From Brachionus rotundiformis (Eukaryota; Rotifera; Eurotatoria; Ploima; Brachionidae), in the NCBI GenBank assembly GCA_016802295.1, contig JAESIW010000115.1, forward strand, positions 62,001 through 126,000: a DNA stretch of 64,000 nt, written 5' to 3'. Position numbers and translations under genes: made by a program. How positions within the stretch are numbered: the first letter of the stretch is position 1; each line of letters opens with the position of its first letter. The notes beneath the pieces were generated by a model. It was not told the origin of the DNA and searched no databases. It was given only the letters and a program-made list of their open reading frames with translations. Shown piece after piece: positions 1-10,765 of this stretch.

Positions 1-2
1 CA

Positions 3-1700
3 AAACTATTTACTAAAGACACAAAGCCAGAACCAACCCAACCTTCATCAAACATAAATATAAAAGAGATATTAAGCATATTTAAAACTACTCAGACTCA
101 AAAGTCGAGTCATGAGCAGCCATTTCTAGAACAAAACTCTTCAGCAGCAAAACCAAGTCTTTTACCTACGCCTCCATTGGTTACCAATGATAAGCCAATG
201 AAGCGAAAATATGATGAAAAACCTAATGAACAGAAACACATTGCTAAAACGCCTCTTCTACCAGCTCCTGCAAATACTTCACAAATAGCACGTCCTTTAG
301 AACCCATAGTAAAAGTTAAAAATTTTGGATATAATTGTTCTTATAAAGACATCAGGTCTTTCCTTCAGGGCGTGCAAATCGAACATAATGGCATAAAATT
401 CATTACTGACTCAACTGGCACTCATAAAGGTCAAGCTTTTGTTCGTCTCGTTAGTATTGTCGATTTGAAAAAAGCCTTGTGCCGTAATGGCCAATTTTAT
501 GAGGACAAACAAATTGAAGTTGTTCAGTCAAGTGAGAGTGAGATTGCTGCTCAGAATTCAGTAAAAAAATCTGAATCATCCACAAAATCTCCTATTGATT
601 CTAGCTTTGGTTTCTATATTAAAATATACGGTTTGCCAGCCCGTTTTGATGACTCTTCACTTAAAAATATGTTTAATAATGTTCGCTTTATTCGCATAGT
701 AACAACTAATCCTACACCAATTCAGTCTAAAATAATAAACCAAGATGGATCACAAGAGACCAAGACTATAATGAAAGCCAAAAAATTGTGTGAAGTTGAG
801 ACCCAACTTGATGTTGAAAGAGCTTTGACAAGACAAGATGAACGTGTTGGGAAGAGCAAAATACAGATATTTCAAATATCTAAGTCAGAATTCGAGCGAG
901 AGCTATCGACTGTAAAAAATTTAGATGATGAAAACATAGAACAAGAGGAAGTTGATGATGATGTTGAAGAACTTTGTGTAATGATATCTGGTGTTCCTTT
1001 TTCAGCTCGCTTAGAAGATGTTCGTCAATTTTTGAAAGGAATCAATCCTAAGGAAATCATACTTTTGACAGATCCTGATACATCGAAAGCAACTGGCGAA
1101 TGTATTTGTGAGTTTTTTACAAAATCGGATCGAGATATAGCTTTGAGTAAAACTGATAGTTTGTTTCGTAACAGAGTTGTTAAAATTAAACAACTGAATT
1201 ATAATGAATTCAAACAATTAAGCCAAATAAAGCCTAAATATCAAAAAGTTAAAACTCCACTTTTGGGAGCTAAGCCGGCACTTTTGGCTACTCCAGGAAG
1301 TTTAACTGAAAAACCTAAACTTAACTCTGATTACGAAGATACAAATTACAAAAGACCTTTCAATCATTCAATTTATAATAGTAATAAACGAGTTAAACAA
1401 TCAAGCCCTATTCCAATAGACTTACCACCGCTTCCGGCTGAATTACAAAAATACAAGAACAGCATTGTTTTATTATCTAATGTTTCTTATGAGGCAACTA
1501 GAGAGGATATTTTAGAACTCTTTAAAATTTTTTCACCAATTGAGCAGACATTGAAAATACGTCATGACGATCGAGGACAACCAACTGGAGATGCAATTGT
1601 TGCATGCAAATCACATGAAGAAGCTACTAAAGCATGTCGATCTTTGAATGGAACTGATTTCATGGGTCAAAATATACGAGCCGTTTTAATTAATCCATAA
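3..1700 (+). CDS. RBM12-like: RBM12/SWAN-like multi-RRM RNA-binding protein, 3' part
   Basis: The reading frame is open from base 3 and has no in-frame ATG before the protein is well under way, so the gene starts left of the window. Four RRM folds can be read: about 309-540 (VKVKNFGY then GQAFVRL), 609-880 (degenerate RNP1), 966-1190 (LCVMISGVPF then GECICEFF) and 1461-1697 (NSIVLLSNVSY then GDAIVAC). The divergent hnRNP H-like RNP motifs, and a final RRM ending almost at the stop codon, match the RBM12/RBM12B layout. Those proteins bind RNA in the nucleus. The linker at about 1240-1440 is rich in proline and lysine. No intron is needed in the visible part. The RRM calls are firm; the RBM12 assignment is a family-level inference, with ESRP or hnRNP H relatives as alternatives. 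Confidence 0.75.
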   Translation, partial: KLFTKDTKPEPTQPSSNINIKEILSIFKTTQTQKSSHEQPFLEQNSSAAKPSLLPTPPLVTNDKPMKRKYDEKPNEQKHIAKTPLLPAPANTSQIARPLEPIVKVKNFGYNCSYKDIRSFLQGVQIEHNGIKFITDSTGTHKGQAFVRLVSIVDLKKALCRNGQFYEDKQIEVVQSSESEIAAQNSVKKSESSTKSPIDSSFGFYIKIYGLPARFDDSSLKNMFNNVRFIRIVTTNPTPIQSKIINQDGSQETKTIMKAKKLCEVETQLDVERALTRQDERVGKSKIQIFQISKSEFERELSTVKNLDDENIEQEEVDDDVEELCVMISGVPFSARLEDVRQFLKGINPKEIILLTDPDTSKATGECICEFFTKSDRDIALSKTDSLFRNRVVKIKQLNYNEFKQLSQIKPKYQKVKTPLLGAKPALLATPGSLTEKPKLNSDYEDTNYKRPFNHSIYNSNKRVKQSSPIPIDLPPLPAELQKYKNSIVLLSNVSYEATREDILELFKIFSPIEQTLKIRHDDRGQPTGDAIVACKSHEEATKACRSLNGTDFMGQNIRAVLINP

Positions 1701-2501
1701 TGTAAATAGAATTAATATAAAGGAAGAATTATAATTTAAAAATATATTTTGTTGAATTTGAATGTTTCGGGTGTTAGAATAACTAATTTTATCTTGCTAA
1801 TACCTTTTTTATATGGAAATAAAACATTTATCTTGTTTTTATTTAGTGTGTTTGTCTCATTTTTGTTAATTTTATTATAAAATAAAAATAAAATTCTTAT
1901 TATTAAATTAAAATATAATTAATTCAATATATTTGATTGATTTTAAACTTTGAAGGTTTAATAAAATGATACAGTCTTTCAAAAAGTTACTTTGTCAAAG
2001 TTAACTGCATATTTAACAATATAATATCAATAATTTCAACTTTAGAATAAATTTAAGATATAATTTAAAAAACATATTTTTTTATAAATATTGTTAATTT
2101 GAATATTCTTCCACCGAAAATAACTAGTATTCGTTGCCATGGAATCACATACTATATGAAACATTTTAGTTATAAAAATTCACATTTTGGATATTTAATT
2201 TTATATTTTCAAAATTTTACTTTTTTGTACTTAAGTAAATAGTCTTGGGTCGAGCATCTTTATTTAAGTTTTCTAGTATTTTTTTATCGATAATTTTATT
2301 CAGTGCGAAAAGTTTATTTTTGAACTATTAGATTATAAGATACAACTAAAACATTTTATTTTACGAATATAATTATTTCATGATTAAGTTTTAAAAATAT
2401 AAAAGTTATAGTTTGAAAATTTTATTTTAATTTGTATTATTTTAATATATTTTTTTACTATTAATTTTTTTTTAAGATTTTTTTGTTAAAATTTTACAAA
2501 A
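1701..2501. other. Intergenic, AT-rich
   Basis: Very AT-rich spacer between two plus-strand genes. AATAAA-like words at about 1820-1890 could end the upstream transcript. I see no coding potential or repeat. Confidence 0.6.
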
Positions 2502-3785
2502 ATGGATGCATCCAAAATGGTCAAAACACTTTTTGACTGTGATATAGGTTACTTGGGCAAAGTGGAATTTAAAAAAAAGGATCAAGTAATTGATGCACAC
2601 ATATTTTCCATAAGAATTGGTCGAATCTTTGATCAAATATCTAGCAACAAGCTAAATAAAAATTTACTTTTGATAAAAAGAATATTCAATGTTAATCGTT
2701 TAAACGATATTATACATTCTATTACTGGACTTTATAGCTCATCGTTGCCTGAAATCGGTCCAAGGGCAATTTATGAATGCTTGTCATCTCAAAAAACGTT
2801 TACAATTTGTATTATAAAGTGTTGCCAAAATCCCCAAAAGAGTGATTTGAACGAAGTAGAATCATATTCAAGTGATGATTGTTTGAGTTCAATTGAAGAA
2901 TCAATACCTCAAAGTCCAAATATTTTCGAAAAACTTTTCAGTGATTCATCAACTGATGAAAATGATGAATCTGAAAGTGATGATGAAATTAAACCTTTTA
3001 CCAAAGGCTTGCGATCTTTTATTGAAAATAACAAATCGAATAGAACTAATCTGGTCAAAAATTTACTAGCATGCGCAACTTTAGAACGTGTTAATTCCTA
3101 TCAACTTCCTGGTCAAGACGAAAGTATTATTGATCTTCAACTATTAGCCGTTCGTAAAAAGTATAGGGGTTTTTCAATTGGAAAACACTTGATTAACTTA
3201 ATGCTTAACAAAGATCTTGTTGGTAATTATGATGCAATAGTCACTTGCTCTGATTTAAATTCAGTCAAATTTTATGAAAAATTCTCATTTTCTATAGATC
3301 CAATTTTGAATAGCAAATACTCTCACATTGGTGATATTTGGACAGATGCAACCAAAATGTGTTATGTACCCCCGTATGCTTCATTAAATGAAAATAAAAT
3401 TAAATTCAAGCCGTTTTTAAAAAATATTGAATCCGATAGTGACTTGGAGAGTATTTTTATATCAGAAGAGATTTTGTCTGATGAATCTTTGCATGAATCC
3501 GATAAGGACCAATCTTCGTTCATAAGTGAATTAACCAACATGGAAAAGGATTTTAAAAAGTGGCAAAAGCTAATGTTTAGTTCATATCAGTACCAATCGA
3601 AGCTTTTTTATAAATATAAACAAGAAATTCTCAACTTAAAAGCAAACATATGTGCTAAAGACAGTATAATAGAAGAATTGAAGATGAAAAACGGTATTTT
3701 GTTAAAAAGTAATAAGCTATTACAAATGAAACTAGATGATTTAGAATCCAAACAAGAAATTTTACATTTAAATAAAATCAGTTAG
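2502..3785 (+). CDS. GNAT-fold acetyltransferase-like protein with C-terminal coiled coil
   Basis: Single-exon frame of 427 codons starting at an ATG preceded by AAAA. Residues about 209-265 resemble the GNAT acetyl-CoA site: a beta strand (DLQLLAV) leads into RKKYRGFSIGKHL, the R/Q-x-x-G-x-G/A pattern, followed by NSVKFYEKFSF, which matches the usual N-x-A-x-x-F/L-Y-x-x-x-G-F element. An acidic serine-rich insert (about 125-170) separates the N-terminal half from this core, and residues about 350-425 look like coiled coil. The substrate is unknown. The pyrophosphate loop reads G-F-S-I-G, so its second glycine is replaced by serine and activity is uncertain. The gene lies 0.8 kb after the RRM gene and 1 kb before SNRK, all on the same strand. 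I do not recognise the family. Confidence 0.65.
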   Translation: MDASKMVKTLFDCDIGYLGKVEFKKKDQVIDAHIFSIRIGRIFDQISSNKLNKNLLLIKRIFNVNRLNDIIHSITGLYSSSLPEIGPRAIYECLSSQKTFTICIIKCCQNPQKSDLNEVESYSSDDCLSSIEESIPQSPNIFEKLFSDSSTDENDESESDDEIKPFTKGLRSFIENNKSNRTNLVKNLLACATLERVNSYQLPGQDESIIDLQLLAVRKKYRGFSIGKHLINLMLNKDLVGNYDAIVTCSDLNSVKFYEKFSFSIDPILNSKYSHIGDIWTDATKMCYVPPYASLNENKIKFKPFLKNIESDSDLESIFISEEILSDESLHESDKDQSSFISELTNMEKDFKKWQKLMFSSYQYQSKLFYKYKQEILNLKANICAKDSIIEELKMKNGILLKSNKLLQMKLDDLESKQEILHLNKIS

Positions 3786-4776
3786 TTTTTTATTCAAAAA
3801 TTAGGCGAATTGAAGCTTATGATTTGATAATCATGTTAAAAAATTATTAATTTTAAAATCTTTAATTATTGTTTGAATTATAAAATTTATTGTAGAAGCA
3901 CATATTTTTGGTTAACATTCTTGGCTTAACTCTATCTTTTTTTCTGAAAACTCTGTAACAATTTCAAAGATACAGAATTATAATCAATTCTTGTTCATGG
4001 CTTAAGATCGGTAGCTAAACACGAAAATTCGCTTTTGAATTAAATTTCATTATACAGACATATTTAAAAATATTTTTAAAATACGATTTTACCTTATATT
4101 CAATTGATCAAAAAAAAGAAATTCTTAAAATATTAATTGTTTAGTAAAATTAAATAATCAAAAGGTAGAAGTCTTTTTTAAAATTTAGATAAAATATAAA
4201 ATTCTAATATGATTTGTACATATAATTTCACTGGAATTTCAATAAACTTGTGATTCTCTTTAAGATAGCTTTTTGAATTATTTAGACTCGATAGTTTTTA
4301 AAGACTGTATTTTAAGTTGTCAATCGATATTGATCTTTTCTAAAATTTTTTAATACTAAAGCTTTAATTAAGATATTCTTAAGTGAACACTTATATTACC
4401 ATCGTGAAATGTCATCTTGTTAAATTATATTAAAAATATATATTTTTTCTCCTATTCTTACATTATAATCTAAAGTACGGAGAGAAATTTATAATTTTTG
4501 AATCTAAATTTTATCAAAATTTTAGAAAACAAATTACCATATCTAGATCGAAATAATTTTTATTTTTCAGTATTTTTGTTGGTTTATTTTTGCTATTCTG
4601 TTTATACTATTTAAAAATATATTTATTATATATAATAAAAAAAAATATATATAAATATATCTAATATAATTTTTAGTATACATCACATTCAATAATATAT
4701 AATTAGTGCTTCAATTATGTCAAAAATATTGTAAATCAACAACGATTTGGTCCCAGTATTTTAGAACGACTTTGGA
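3786..4776. other. Intergenic, AT-rich
   Basis: No reading frame or repeat stands out. The last 200 bases before SNRK are nearly pure A/T (about 4600-4690) and probably hold its promoter and 5' UTR. Confidence 0.55.
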
Positions 4777-7098
4777 ATGAGTCGAAATAAGCTTGAACTA
4801 AGGACAAATTCCAATTTTTTATTTGATTCTTCAAATGGCCTTATAACCAAAAACTATGACCTAGAACAAACTATTGGTCAGGGTCATTTTGCAGTTGTTA
4901 AGTCGGCCAGACACATATTTTCAGGTGAACGAGTAGCCATTAAAATAATTGACAAGTTAAAATTGGATTCAGTTTCAAGAGAACATTTGTTTCAAGAAGT
5001 AAAATGCATGAAGTTGGTCCAACATCCAAATGTTGTCCGTCTCTATCAAGTTATTGACACTAATACTAAACTCTATTTAATCCAGGAATTTGGTGATGGT
5101 GGTGATATGTACGACTATATTATGAAGCATTCGGACGGTCTCGATGAAGAGCAAGCTAGAGTCTATTTTCGTCAAATAGTAAATGCAATCAAATACTGCC
5201 ATGATTTAAAAGTGGTTCATCGAGACCTTAAGCCCGAAAATGTTGTATTTTTTAAACAAACCGGTCAAGTAAAACTAACCGATTTTGGTTTTAGTAATAT
5301 TTATGAACCAGAATCAAAACTTCTGACTTCTTGTGGATCATTAGCTTACTCGGCTCCTGAAATACTTCTTGGCGATTCATATTTTGCTCCACCAGTCGAT
5401 ATTTGGAGTCTCGGAGTGATACTATACATGCTAGTAACAGGTCGAGCTCCTTTTCAAGAAGCTAATGATAGTGAGACTTTAATGATGATATTAGATTGTA
5501 AATACTATTTGCCCGAATATCTAAGCTCTGAATGCTGTGATCTCATTTCTCGTATGATTATTAGGGATCCAGGAAAACGTATTACTTTGGACGAAATAAA
5601 ATCCCATGATTGGATAAAAGGCAAAAGTTTTGAATCAGATGAAAGTGACATTGAATCATGTCTAAAAAAATCTTTAAATGAATCAGAAAGAGAAAAGATA
5701 TTTCAGATAATGATAGATGGCGAAATATGTGAGTCAAGGAAAATTATAGAAGAAAATCTTAAAATGGATAGTTATAATTTTATTACAGCAACGTTTAACT
5801 TGCTGGCCGAAAAAATAACTCGTTCTCAGTTTAATAACAAAAAAAGTTTCCCTATCGCTTCATCAAAACGAAAACCACTAATCGATTTACAGCAGCCAAA
5901 TGTTGCTGTTTCTACTAGTTCCGTCTTGTCCAAGAATCAATTTAAATTAAAACAACGGAATTTATTGATGCGACAAAGTGAAGCTAAAGAAGACGATCAA
6001 AATCTAGTGGAAGAAGAAGAAGAGGATATTGAGGATGACAATGATAAAGAAGTTGAAAATTTTAATTCAAGTACCTGTTTAGAAAACTTTAAAACTTCGC
6101 CAATTTCGTTACAGGAAAAAAATGTATTAAATTATGATGAAGCAAGTCAAAACATTCGTTTACCACCAATTCAATTAAATCACTCTCTTTCACGACGTTC
6201 TTCTCGTGGACCATCATTGAGTCAAAGTGATAATCTGATTTCAAAGTTGACCATTCCAGAAGAGGAATCTGAAATTGATAAGGAATCGACTTCAGGAATT
6301 TCTAAAAATATCAAAGATGATTCTTTCTTGAAATCAAAAACTCCAAATAGTATGGAAGAAAATACAGAAAATGTGAAATTTAAACCACCGAAAATATCCA
6401 CCGACACAAGTGACAGTGAAACTGAACAAAATAAAATTCACGAATGGGCGAGATCCACTTCTTCGTCGAGCAGATCTCGAGCACGTCTCAGATCAAATAA
6501 TAACTTTACTCGACCTCTATCAGTATCATCCGAAAACGAGCACCATAATCCACAACTTGGACAAACTCCTTTTAGCTCAAAAACTCTTTCAGTAGAACAT
6601 CGATTAGCTAATATGTCCCAGATGAGTATAAGTAGCCAATTGAGTAAAAATAATAGCTTTCGACATCACAGATCGACAATTGCTGGTAGTGAGACACCAG
6701 CTTACATTTATAGCCAACAGATTTCAAGTACAACTCCTACTCCGAGAGAGAGTGTTGTTTTTAACAGAGGAGATGACAAACCATTTGTTAAATTATTGCA
6801 ACAAATGAATTATAAATCAAAAAGTATGGACCAAAGAATGGGTGAATTTGAAGCTAAAGCAGATATTTCCTCACAAACTCGGCCAAATAATGATTCATAT
6901 AATAACGCAATTAAGCAGTCAACAATACCAACCATTGGGAATTTTACTAAAGAAGATAAAATAAACGTAGTAGAAGATAAACTATCTGATCAGAAGAAAA
7001 TAAGTGAAAGTTCAGAAAATGATGTTAATTTAGTTAATAACAAATCGAATAAAAAAAAGAGAAAAAACATTTTTTCTTCATGTTGTGTCATGATTTAG
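4777..7098 (+). CDS. SNRK: SNRK, SNF1-related serine/threonine kinase
   Basis: Single exon, 773 residues. The kinase domain (about 27-281) is clearly of the SNRK type: glycine loop GQGHFAVV at 34-41, catalytic lysine 56 in VAIKII, HRD at 148-150, DFG at 169-171, and activation threonine 184 in LLTSCGSLAYSAPE, the site LKB1 phosphorylates in this AMPK-related family. A UBA-like region follows at about 295-345 (SEREKIFQIM then NFITATFNLLAEKI), as in vertebrate SNRK. The remaining 400 residues are low complexity, rich in S, N and E. The protein ends in a lysine/arginine cluster and then SSCCVMI, so the last four residues (CVMI) form a CAAX-type prenylation box next to a polybasic patch. That would suggest membrane tethering. 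The kinase identity is firm; prenylation is inferred. Confidence 0.95.
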   Translation: MSRNKLELRTNSNFLFDSSNGLITKNYDLEQTIGQGHFAVVKSARHIFSGERVAIKIIDKLKLDSVSREHLFQEVKCMKLVQHPNVVRLYQVIDTNTKLYLIQEFGDGGDMYDYIMKHSDGLDEEQARVYFRQIVNAIKYCHDLKVVHRDLKPENVVFFKQTGQVKLTDFGFSNIYEPESKLLTSCGSLAYSAPEILLGDSYFAPPVDIWSLGVILYMLVTGRAPFQEANDSETLMMILDCKYYLPEYLSSECCDLISRMIIRDPGKRITLDEIKSHDWIKGKSFESDESDIESCLKKSLNESEREKIFQIMIDGEICESRKIIEENLKMDSYNFITATFNLLAEKITRSQFNNKKSFPIASSKRKPLIDLQQPNVAVSTSSVLSKNQFKLKQRNLLMRQSEAKEDDQNLVEEEEEDIEDDNDKEVENFNSSTCLENFKTSPISLQEKNVLNYDEASQNIRLPPIQLNHSLSRRSSRGPSLSQSDNLISKLTIPEEESEIDKESTSGISKNIKDDSFLKSKTPNSMEENTENVKFKPPKISTDTSDSETEQNKIHEWARSTSSSSRSRARLRSNNNFTRPLSVSSENEHHNPQLGQTPFSSKTLSVEHRLANMSQMSISSQLSKNNSFRHHRSTIAGSETPAYIYSQQISSTTPTPRESVVFNRGDDKPFVKLLQQMNYKSKSMDQRMGEFEAKADISSQTRPNNDSYNNAIKQSTIPTIGNFTKEDKINVVEDKLSDQKKISESSENDVNLVNNKSNKKKRKNIFSSCCVMI

Positions 7099-7541
7099 TT
7101 TTTTTTTTTTTTTTAAATAGGCTAAATGTTTGCTTGTGTACATAATTTTTGATTATTTTTTCTTGCTTTTTTAATTGTATAAAAATTACATTAAAAAAAT
7201 GAGAAAACAGTTTTTACAAATATATTTAGTTTATTTCAAAAAAAAATTTATAAAAAGTTTTTAATTGTTTAAGATTTTATAGAATATTTTTAAATTTGAT
7301 ATTTTTTGAAAATTATTTATTTTTCCATTAAATAAAAAAGTTATTATTAATTTTTTTATGATAAAAAGGAAAAAAGTGAAAAAAAAACTTTTTTTATTTT
7401 GATCTACATTAAACAAAAATAAAGAATATATGAAAAATTAAATTTTGAAAAATAAAAAAGTATTTTAAATATTTTTTATAATAAGTATATTTTTATTTGT
7501 TTCATAAAGAGAACTTAATTCTAATTTCAAACAAAAATTAG
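7099..7541. other. Intergenic between convergent genes
   Basis: Long T and A homopolymers. This is the shared 3' flank of SNRK (+) and the small coiled-coil gene (-). Nothing coding seen. Confidence 0.55.
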
Positions 7542-7848
7542 TCACAAATTTTCAAATTTTTTTTTAACCAATATTTGATCTATAAAATCTAGTGCTTGTT
7601 TATTTTGTTCTAGTATTTTTTGATTCTGATCAATTATTCTTAAATTTTCTTCAAATATTTTCTTGTTGTCCAGAATTATTTGATGACATAGTTGAATCTT
7701 TCCACATTCTTTTTAAAAATAAAAATATTATTTTTAATTAAAAGCATAAATTAGTTAAATTACCCGTCAAGGCACTCTGATTATTTGCTTCGTTGTTTTT
7801 TTTTATTTTAAAATTTTTACTAATTAATTCTGATTTTCTTTTTAACAT
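7542..7848 (-). CDS. Small coiled-coil protein, two exons
   Basis: Minus-strand gene of 83 residues assembled from exon 7764-7848 (ATG at 7846-7848) and exon 7542-7708. The 55-bp intron has GTAATT at its donor and AAAAAG at its acceptor. The junction keeps the frame and the stop is TGA. The N-terminus is basic (MLKRKSELISK); the rest is an amphipathic helix rich in I, L, N, Q and K with heptad-like spacing (KIFEENLRIIDQNQKILEQ), so a short coiled-coil subunit is likely. It starts 105 bp after the TTC4 stop codon on the same strand, close enough for shared transcription. I do not recognise the family. Confidence 0.55.
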
Positions 7849-7953
7849 TTTGCAATATATCTAATTAAATATAACTCTAAAAATTAGCTCAAATTAATTT
7901 ACTCGACTTATCAACAAAAAAGTTAAATAAGTTTGAAAAAAAAATTTTTTGCA

Positions 7954-9286
7954 TCAATTTATTTCATTAAATTTTTCTATATAAATCTTTTCAAAAGGGG
8001 AGTTTTTGATCAAGAGCATAAAACTTGGTGTTGCCATTTGAATGATCATTCTATAAAATAATAACATTCAAAGTTAAAAAAGAAAATCCTAAAAATGATT
8101 ACCCTTCTTTTTTAAGTGCATTGAACAAAGTTATCTGTTGTTCAATTTTCATAAGTTTTCCTTTTTTTCGATTTTCATAATAAATTTGAATTGAGTTGGG
8201 ATTATATTTTTTTTCACGATCCCAATCAGGCGATTGATTGAACATTAAATTTAAGTGGTCGTAAAAAGTTGAATTTTCATTGAATTCTTCAATGAAATCT
8301 GTCTGACCAAATTCAGGATAAAGGAAGATCACTGGCCAATTTAGCTCTGAATTGTTTTCTTTGCTTATGTTCACTATTTTTTGTTGTGGATTCATGGGAT
8401 TTTCTAATAATTCATAGAATTTTTTTTCATTTTCTTGAACTTGTATTCCTTTTTCCATAATTAGATTCCAAATTTTCAAAAAGTTTTCATTTCTTTTGCG
8501 TTCAATCATTTCTTTTTTGCGCTTTTCCTTTTCAAAAGTTTTTTTTTCCGTCTCAGCTTTAGATCTTAAATTTCTGAGTCGAGCATTTTCAGGTTCTATT
8601 AATAGCCCAATGTCGCACCATTTAATACAATCATCAAATTTTTTTAATTCAAAAGTGCACTCAGCACTTTTGTAAATAGGTTTTATATTTTTCGGATTAA
8701 ACTTTTGAGCAAAAATACAATCACTCAATGAAGAGCGATAGTTCTTTAAATAATAATGTGATGCAGCGCGATTTTGATAAAGAGTAGACTTTAGCTCATT
8801 ATCATCAGTAAATTCTTCTTTTAATGCCATTGTGTAAGACACTATAGCTTGTGAATAATTTTTTGCTTTAAAATAGATGTTCCCTTCATCTTTTAGTTTT
8901 ATCGCCTTTTCTGGAATAAAAATTAAATAATTTTTTCACGCAATCAATTTATTAATAAAAACCTTTTGGTGTATCATCTGGGTCCCATTTCAATTGTCGG
9001 ATGGCTAAAACAAAATTTAAAAAATGAATATACATAGAAACAAAATTACCTTCCACTGCTGGAGGTAGTTCTTCGCCATTTTCAGGAATTTTTGTCATAA
9101 AAAAGGGATGTTTTTCCATTTCCTTTTAATAGTTTTAATAATTTTAATTTAAAATTATTGTTGAACATACCTCTTCCCAATTTTCTTCTGTCCATCCATC
9201 TTTATATTCATTACAGATCTTGTCCAAAAATAGATCAAGAGATGTTTCATCATTTTCTACCGAAATTTGTTGCTGATTACTTTCCA
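7954..9286 (-). CDS. TTC4: TTC4 (Cns1-like) HSP90 co-chaperone
   Basis: Exons, 5' to 3' on the minus strand: 9171-9286, 9050-9122, 8963-9004, 8103-8910 and 7954-8050, with introns of 48, 45, 52 and 52 bp, all GT-AG and frame-keeping. The N-terminal segment around WTEENWEEEMEKHPFFM matches TTC4. The TPR block follows (KLKDEGNIYFKAKNYSQAI, then NRAASHYYLKNYRSSLSDC and a third repeat), then a lysine/glutamate helix, and the wheel domain with WPVIFLYPEFGQTDF and, in the last exon, TPSFMLLIKNSPF. TTC4/Cns1 links HSP90 and HSP70 and supports translation elongation factor folding. The first exon has no ATG: a splice acceptor is followed directly by TG GAA, so one upstream A would complete the start codon. 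It sits between ARL8 (256 bp upstream) and a small gene (105 bp downstream). Confidence 0.9.
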
Positions 9287-9542
9287 CTTTTATTTAGTTT
9301 ATTAATTTTTTTTAAATTGTATTATTTTAATTTTTTATTTTTTTTTGGTCAGTTAATTCCAAAACATAAAAAAAATTAGTAAAATTTATATCAAATTTAA
9401 ATTATTCAAATTAAGTCAAATTTATAAATTTATTTTAAATAGACTAGTAAAGTTGATAATACAAAAAAATTTAATTTTCCAAAAATAAATTATTGGATTC
9501 TCTAAAGATGAATCGATCAATTTAATTGTTATATACACGAGT

Positions 9543-10196
9543 TTATCTGTTTGATTTAGAATGTTGAATTAGCCACTGTAATGTTATGTCTATATTTTCT
9601 TGTTTTTTACATGAAATAGAATAACAGCAAATTTCTCTATCTTGTATGGTGTTTAAGTTTAATTCTTCTATCAATTGTTTTTCGTCTAATGCATTGGATA
9701 AATCGCGCTTGTTACCTAAAACAAGAACTGGTATGCCTTGAAGCTGCGGCTTATCTAAAAGGTTATGTAACTCTGTTTTAGCCGCTCCTATTGTATCGTG
9801 ATTCGCTGCATCAACCATATATCTGGGATAAAATTTTAAAATATTTTATCATCTCTTTTAAAAAATAATAATTACATTATGGCATTTACTCCTCGACAAT
9901 ATCGTTCCCACATTGTTCTGAATCGAGGTTGTCCTCCTATGTCCCACAACTTAATCGTTACATTTCCTTTGGTTATTTTTCGCATATTAAACCCAACAGT
10001 GGGTATCATATCTTCGGTGAATTGACCTGACTAAAAAAATTAAAAAAAAAAAAAACAACATTTAAAGGCATACAGCAATCACATTCACAAAAGTAGTCTT
10101 TCCAGAATACTGTAAACCAACAAGAGTCAGTTCCATTTCTTCTTTCCAAAACAAACTTTTAAACCAGTCTAATACCTTTTGAATCAATGCTAGCAT
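9543..10196 (-). CDS. ARL8: ARL8, lysosomal Arf-like GTPase
   Basis: Three exons (10074-10196, 9876-10030, 9543-9822; introns of 43 and 53 bp) give 185 residues, one short of human ARL8B. It opens MLALIQKVLDWFKSLFWKEE, the amphipathic helix used for membrane binding in place of a myristoylated glycine. The P-loop GLQYSGKT, switch WDIGGQPRFR, NKRD guanine motif and ISCKKQENIDITLQWL are all present. ARL8 recruits kinesin to lysosomes through BORC and SKIP and binds HOPS. Identity is firm. It is co-oriented with TTC4, GAS8 and the small coiled-coil gene. Confidence 0.97.
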
Positions 10197-10765
10197 TTTT
10201 ACTCTATTAAACTTGGACAAAAAATAAAAATTTAATTTAAAAAAAATTTATAAAGCCTAGACATGTGATTAAATAATTTTATCACAAGAGTAAATGAACA
10301 GTCTCGAGTCTAATTTAATTTATAGTTACATATACAAATTTTTGACGTTGAATTGAAACTAGCGATAATTTTAATTATATTCATTTTCTTTTGGTTTAGA
10401 AAAGACAAAAGTATCTTTTTATTTTAGTTGCATTTTTCTTAAGCTGACTAAAAAGAAAAAAATGTCTAAATTTCATCGCCTTTAAGGTACTTGTTATTTT
10501 TAAATAAACTGAAAAAGCAAAAATTTGTTTTTTATTTCTTGAAATTTCGTAATCATTATATCAAGTTAATTTGAATATTGGTAATGTTTTAAAAATTGTC
10601 TTTTAAATCTTAAATAGAAAATGTCGAGTAATCAATTAAATGTTGTGAGTTTTAGATGTAATTGGTCATTTTAATTATTTCTCAGATATCATCAAAGACA
10701 CATAATCAAAGTATGAATTTGGAAAACATCGTTGCTGTTTTATCTTTTAAAAATATTTTGATTCT
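10197..10765. other. Intergenic, with a weak two-exon micro-ORF
   Basis: AT-rich. On the plus strand, an ATG at 10621 begins MSSNQLNV, followed by a consensus donor, a 41-bp intron-like segment ending TTTCTCAG, and about 27 more codons that run into the MITE at 10766. This could be the start of a gene cut by the insertion, or chance. Otherwise nothing seen. Confidence 0.3.
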
